In this document: positions 32,308 through 35,540 of the stretch, in pieces
Layout of the letters: every line of letters starts with the position of its first letter
Numbering within the stretch: position 1 is the first letter of the stretch
Source: an uncultured Collinsella sp.
Lineage (GTDB): Bacteria > Actinomycetota > Coriobacteriia > Coriobacteriales > Coriobacteriaceae
Assembly: GCA_902478365.1 (NCBI GenBank)
Contig: CABSKX010000021.1
Span: 1 to 35,540 of the forward strand
Direction of reading: 5' to 3'
Length of the DNA: 35,540 nt
Translations under genes and position numbers: made by a program
The notes under the pieces: generated by a model
The model's database searches: none
Seen by the model: only the letters and a program-made list of their open reading frames with translations
What the model was told of the DNA's origin: nothing

Positions 32308-32617
32308 ACTGTCTCCCACTCTGCCCGAAAGGCTCGGGCGCATAGCATACATTCGTTCAATATCGTGCCATAGAACGGTTGCGAGTGGGTTACGAATCTA
32401 CACGTTCACTTTATCTCGGTAAAGTAAGGGACGAGCCGGGCGAGGGCTGGCAGATTTGGTGCAAGAGTGTCCCAAAGTGCCGGCGCAAAAGGAACGTCCC
32501 CAAGCGCCAGCCAAAAATGGGAGTGGATAATCCCCCGTTTCTAGCCCTCAAGCGGACCAAAAGTGGGAGATTATCCACTCTCATATTGTTAGGATTTGCG
32601 TCGTAGAGCCGCCGTAA
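32308..32617. other. Gene-less region with inverted repeats
   Basis: No gene is supported between the hydratase start and the hspR stop. GGCTGGC (32445-32451) and GCCAGCC (32506-32512) bracket a single family B arm GGAACGTCCCCAA (32491-32503). GAGTGGATAATC (32521-32532) and GATTATCCACTC (32569-32580) form a 12-bp perfect dyad that extends to 16 with one mismatch. The hydratase promoter must also be here. Confidence 0.6.
32521..32580. repeat. Inverted repeat after hspR
   Basis: GAGTGGATAATC (32521-32532) is perfectly complementary to 32569-32580. Adding CCC/GGG beyond one mismatch gives 16-base arms. It lies 37 bases beyond the hspR stop, where it may end the chaperone operon transcript. Confidence 0.7.
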
Positions 32618-33034
32618 CTAAAGATCGGTTCCCGCGCCTAGCAGCTTGCGCATGACTTGCTCGGGGTTGACTGAGCCGTCGCGCGGGGCCAGGGCGGTGA
32701 TCTTCTTTTGCATCTTGTACTCGTGCAGCTCGTCCTCGAGCTGGCGTACGCGGGCGCGGAGTTTTTCGTTCTCGCGCTCGCGCTCCTCGGCACGCTCCTT
32801 CATATCGAGAATGCGCACCACGCCGGCAAGGTTGATACCCTCGTCGGTCAGTTGGTTGATGAGTTCCAGACGCTCGATATCGGCACGCGAATACAGACGC
32901 GTGTTACCGCCCGAGCGCTGAGGATTCACCAGGCCCTTGGACTCGTAGACGCGCAGAGTCTGCGGGTGCATGCCGGTCAGCTCGGCTGCCACGCTGATCA
33001 TGTACAGCGGTTTGTTCCTATTGTCCTCGGCCAT
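32618..33034 (-). CDS. hspR: HspR, MerR-type repressor of the chaperone operon
   Basis: The 138-aa MerR-family protein has the HspR-type N-terminal winged helix (YMISVAAELTGMHPQTLRVYESKGLVNPQRSGGNTRLYSRADIERLELINQLTDEGINLAGV, about 10-75) and a coiled-coil C-terminal part (about 80-115). HspR binds HAIR sequences with DnaK as co-repressor and shuts off dnaK, clpB and lon genes in actinobacteria. It is the last gene of the dnaK-grpE-dnaJ-hspR order seen here, the standard actinobacterial arrangement, which makes the repressor part of its own regulon. The HAIR site before dnaK is outside the window. Confidence 0.95.
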   Translation of the reverse strand: MAEDNRNKPLYMISVAAELTGMHPQTLRVYESKGLVNPQRSGGNTRLYSRADIERLELINQLTDEGINLAGVVRILDMKERAEERERENEKLRARVRQLEDELHEYKMQKKITALAPRDGSVNPEQVMRKLLGAGTDL

Positions 33035-33106
33035 GCTACCTGACCCCTTTCCGTCTCGTTATCGTCCATCATAAGCCCGCGGGCGCGGGCGTGCGCCACG
33101 ACCGCC

Positions 33107-34072
33107 CTAGAACGTCGCCTTGTAACGGTTGACCTTCTCGCGATAATCGCGCGTGTCGGCCTCGCGCAGCTTGGTCATGGCATCGCGCTCATCGTCGGAC
33201 AGGTTCGAGGGAACCTGCACCTTGATCTCGACGAGCAACGCACCCGTGCGGCCACGGTGCTTAACGTCGGGCGCCCCCATTTCCTTAAAGCGGAACTTCT
33301 TGCCCGTCTGGGTGCCAGCGGGCACCTTCAGACGAACCGTCGCACCGCCGGGCGTGGGCACATCCACCGTGCAGCCGAGCGCCGCCTCGTAGACCGAGAT
33401 CGGCACCTCCATGGTCACATCGGCGCCTTTGCGCTTAAACAGCGGATGCTCCTCCACGTGCGTGGTCACGACCAGGTCGCCGCGCTCGCCTCCGGCAACG
33501 CCGTACTCGCCACGGCGCTTGTAACGCAATTTGCCGCCGTCGACCGCACCCGCGGGCACCGAGACCGTGATGGTCTGCTGCTCGCCCGTCGAGGGAATGC
33601 GGTAGGTAACCTTGTGCGTCACGCCGCGAAACGCGTCCTCGGCCGTTACGTCGACAGTCAGCGACAGGTCGCCGCCCTTGCGCGCGCGGTTGCGGCCCGC
33701 GCCCGCACCGGCAGCGCCCGCAGCCCCGGCAAAGCCCGAGCCCCAATCGTTGCCCCAGGCGCCGTTGCCGCTAAAGATGCTGTCGAAGATGTCGCCCCAG
33801 CCGCTCGCGCCGGCACCGGCGCCGTAGCCACCGCTATACGCGCCGCCCGCGCCCGGCATGCCGCCGAACATGAGCATCTGGTCGTACTCTTTGCGCTTCT
33901 TCTCGTCCGAAAGCGTCTCGTAGGCCTCGCTGATCTCCTTAAACTTGGCCTCGTCGCCGCCGGCATCGGGGTGATATTTTTGCGCGAGCTTGCGAAACGC
34001 GCTCTTGATCTCTTTGTCGGAGGCGCTCTTGGATACGCCCAGGATGTCATAGAAGGTTTTGCCTGCAGCCAT
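33107..34072 (-). CDS. dnaJ: DnaJ-type co-chaperone without zinc-finger domain
   Basis: The 321-aa J-protein stimulates DnaK ATPase. The J-domain covers 5-68 with HPD at 34-36 (KYHPDAGGD). It is followed by a Gly-rich region (about 70-140) and the two beta-sandwich substrate domains (about 150-310, with VPAGAVDGGKLRYKRRGEYG). The CxxCxGxG zinc-finger repeats of type I DnaJ are absent, so this is a type II (CbpA-like) protein. The ATG at 34072 (MAAGKTFYD) has a GGAG box; an in-frame start 19 codons upstream adds an atypical N-terminus. It lies between grpE and hspR, separated from grpE by a 12-bp hairpin. Confidence 0.93.
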   Translation of the reverse strand: MAAGKTFYDILGVSKSASDKEIKSAFRKLAQKYHPDAGGDEAKFKEISEAYETLSDEKKRKEYDQMLMFGGMPGAGGAYSGGYGAGAGASGWGDIFDSIFSGNGAWGNDWGSGFAGAAGAAGAGAGRNRARKGGDLSLTVDVTAEDAFRGVTHKVTYRIPSTGEQQTITVSVPAGAVDGGKLRYKRRGEYGVAGGERGDLVVTTHVEEHPLFKRKGADVTMEVPISVYEAALGCTVDVPTPGGATVRLKVPAGTQTGKKFRFKEMGAPDVKHRGRTGALLVEIKVQVPSNLSDDERDAMTKLREADTRDYREKVNRYKATF

Positions 34073-34145
34073 CGTAGCTCCTCTCCTGTTACGTCCGCCG
34101 TCCATGCGGGCGGCGGCCCATGCTTTCATATGGCACTAGGTCAGA

Positions 34146-34175
34146 AAGGGCCCCGGGTGTTGCCCCGGGGCCCTT
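34146..34175 (-). terminator. GC-rich hairpin between grpE and dnaJ
   Basis: AAGGGCCCCGGG (34146-34157) pairs perfectly with CCCGGGGCCCTT (34164-34175) around a 6-base loop. On the minus strand a short TTTC follows. It starts 5 bases after the grpE stop, so it may partly stop transcription and lower dnaJ/hspR output, or stabilise the upstream mRNA. Confidence 0.65.
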
Positions 34176-34180
34176 CTCAA

Positions 34181-35023
34181 TTACTCCTCGGTGCTCTCGG
34201 CCGTATCGGCCGCAGCATCCTCGGGCGCCGCTTCGGGCTCCGGCGCGGGGCGCTTCTCGCCGCCGTACGTCACCGTCACCATCGCGGAACGCAGGATGCG
34301 ATCCGCCATGCGGTAGCCCTTTTGGTACACGTCGTTGACGGTCTCGTCGTACTGCGATGCGTCCTCGACGCGACCCACAGCCTGATGCTCGAGCGGATCG
34401 AACGCCTCGCCCTTGGGGTCGATGGGCTCAACACCCTCGTGCGCAAACACATCGAGCAGCTTGGCATGCACCGCGTCAACGCCATCGACGAACTGTTTAA
34501 AGTCGTCGGAAAGCTCCTGGCTGCGGGCATGGTCGATTGCGCGCTCGATATCGTCGACCACCGGCAGCAGCGCGGTGACGAGCTTCTCGGTCGCGCGCTC
34601 GCGCTCGGCGATACGCTCGTTGGCGGTGCGGCGGCGGAAGTTCTCCCAGTCGGCCTGCAGACGGGCAGTGCGCTCGGTAGCGTCCTTTGCCTTGTCCTCG
34701 GCGGCCTTCTGAGCCTCTGCCGCAGCCTCGAGCTCGCTGTGCACGTCGGCAAGCTCCTTCTGAGCCTGCTCGAACTTGAGCTTAAAGTCGTTGTCGGCGG
34801 CTTCCTCACCGGCGCGGATAGCGGCTTCCACCATCTCGTCCTCGGTCATCGTCGCCTCCTTGTTGGAATCCTCTACCTGGTTCTCGGCAGCCTCGGCGGC
34901 CTCGGCCTCATTGGCCTCGGTATCGTCGACGGCCTCTACGGGAATCTTCACGTCCTTCTCCTCAGAGTCAACGGGGGCGTCGCCAGCGGCAGCCGCCTCC
35001 GTGCGAGCTTTACGGGCGGACAT
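34181..35023 (-). CDS. grpE: Nucleotide exchange factor GrpE
   Basis: The 280-aa protein releases ADP from DnaK. The N-terminal 60 residues are acidic and probably disordered (DAPVDSEEKDVKIPVEAVDDTEANEAEAAEA). A long coiled coil follows (about 75-145, FKLKFEQAQKELADVHSELEAAAEAQKAAEDK), then the GrpE core (RLQADWENFRRRTANERIAERERATEKLVTALLPVVDDIERAIDHA) and the beta-wing domain with DPLEHQAVGRVED and VYQKGYRMADRILRSAMVTV. It is longer than E. coli GrpE (197 aa) because of the tails. It starts 2 bases after the dnaK stop, indicating co-translation. Confidence 0.96.
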   Translation of the reverse strand: MSARKARTEAAAAGDAPVDSEEKDVKIPVEAVDDTEANEAEAAEAAENQVEDSNKEATMTEDEMVEAAIRAGEEAADNDFKLKFEQAQKELADVHSELEAAAEAQKAAEDKAKDATERTARLQADWENFRRRTANERIAERERATEKLVTALLPVVDDIERAIDHARSQELSDDFKQFVDGVDAVHAKLLDVFAHEGVEPIDPKGEAFDPLEHQAVGRVEDASQYDETVNDVYQKGYRMADRILRSAMVTVTYGGEKRPAPEPEAAPEDAAADTAESTEE

Positions 35024-35025
35024 GA

Positions 35026-35540
35026 TTACTTGTCCTCGTCGTCCACAACCTCGTAGTCGGCGTCGACAACGTCGTCGTCGGCAGGCTGGGCGCCGGCGGC
35101 ACCGTCGGTCTGCTGCTGAGCGTCGGCGTAGACAACCTGAGCCAGCTCGTAGGCCACAGACTGCAGGGACTCGCCAGCGGCCTTGATGGCCTCGACGTCA
35201 GAGCCCTCGAGTGCCTTCTTGGCGTCGGCGATAGCGGCCTCGGCCTTGGACTTCACGTCGGCGGAAACCTTGTCGCCCAGCTCATTGAGGGTCTGCTCGG
35301 TGGAGTAGCACAGGCTGTCGGTCTGGTTGCGGACCTCGACCTCTTCCTTCTGTTTCTTGTCCTCCTCGGCATGAGCCTCGGCGTCCTTGACCATACGATC
35401 GACTTCGTCGTCAGAAAGCGCGGTGGAGCCGGAAATGGTGATCTGCTGCTCCTTGCCGGTGCCCTTGTCCTTAGCGGAGACCTTGACGATGCCGTTGGCA
35501 TCGATATCGAAGGTGACCTCGATCTGCGGCACGCCGCGGC
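35026..35540 (-). CDS. dnaK: Chaperone DnaK, C-terminal part (5' end beyond the window)
   Basis: About 171 codons of the C-terminal end of Hsp70 are in the window, and the frame continues past base 35540. The sequence RGVPQIEVTFDIDANGIVKVSAKDKGTGKEQQITI is the end of the substrate-binding beta domain. SSTALSDDEVDRMVKDAEAHAEEDKKQKEEVEVRNQTDSL-type helices form the lid (the local sequence starts SGSTALS), and the acidic tail DDDVVDADYEVVDDEDK is typical of DnaK. It heads the operon with grpE, dnaJ and hspR. HAIR or other control sites would be upstream of the missing 5' end. Confidence 0.97.
   Translation of the reverse strand, partial: RGVPQIEVTFDIDANGIVKVSAKDKGTGKEQQITISGSTALSDDEVDRMVKDAEAHAEEDKKQKEEVEVRNQTDSLCYSTEQTLNELGDKVSADVKSKAEAAIADAKKALEGSDVEAIKAAGESLQSVAYELAQVVYADAQQQTDGAAGAQPADDDVVDADYEVVDDEDK

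Noticed and set aside
33257..35056. A 599-codon plus-strand frame over dnaJ and grpE
   Set aside because: Antisense shadow of well-supported chaperone genes.

Overview
The window looks like a high-GC Gram-positive gut bacterium of the Coriobacteriia, most likely Collinsella. This is inferred from three things: a dnaK-grpE-dnaJ-hspR operon with a MerR-type HspR, a mannose-class PTS operon ending in a DUF956 gene, and a TetR / multi-cluster Fe-S flavoprotein / DUF5692-like membrane-protein module. No database search was possible.

Region 1 (1 to about 12,190) is an accessory element abutting the 3' end of a tRNA-Arg(CCT) gene. It carries a complete tyrosine recombinase, an unrecognised gene, an excisionase-like winged-helix protein, a DnaB/RecA-like ATPase, a MobC-like ribbon-helix-helix protein, a VirD4/TraG coupling protein and a small MOBP-like relaxase. 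Just downstream is a long hairpin with an IncP-type nic sequence, a good oriT candidate. There are no mating-pore genes in the window, so the element looks mobilizable rather than self-conjugative. Its cargo is a two-gene translationally coupled operon on the minus strand: a 942-aa restriction-methylation enzyme of the YeeA/MmeI-like class and a 589-aa DUF262-DUF1524 (GmrSD/SspE-like) protein. This pair is the best candidate for a poorly described defence system. Two GC-rich or repeat-rich gene-less stretches (6,737-7,198 and 11,797-12,190) carry organised inverted repeats.

Region 2 (12,192 to 16,481) is chromosomal: tRNA-Arg, a mannose-family PTS operon on the minus strand (IIAB, IIC, IID, then DUF956 behind a terminator) and a solitary hypA.

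Region 3 (16,572 to 24,435) holds a 925-aa FAD/Fe-S oxidoreductase, divergent from a TetR regulator with two clear 15-bp operator-like dyads between them. A DUF5692-like membrane protein follows, interrupted by an in-frame TGA. Next come a large single-pass membrane protein and a DUF4143-type ATPase whose promoter is embedded in a 24-bp inverted repeat.

Region 4 (24,757 to 35,540) is mostly proteostasis and metabolism: a small proline-rich protein, clpB, two small membrane-anchored proteins among REP-like palindromes, an aconitase-family hydratase, and hspR, dnaJ, grpE and the 3' end of dnaK. Intergenic spaces from 12.3 kb onward are rich in dispersed palindromes of at least four sequence families, including three copies at an 80-bp period upstream of clpB.
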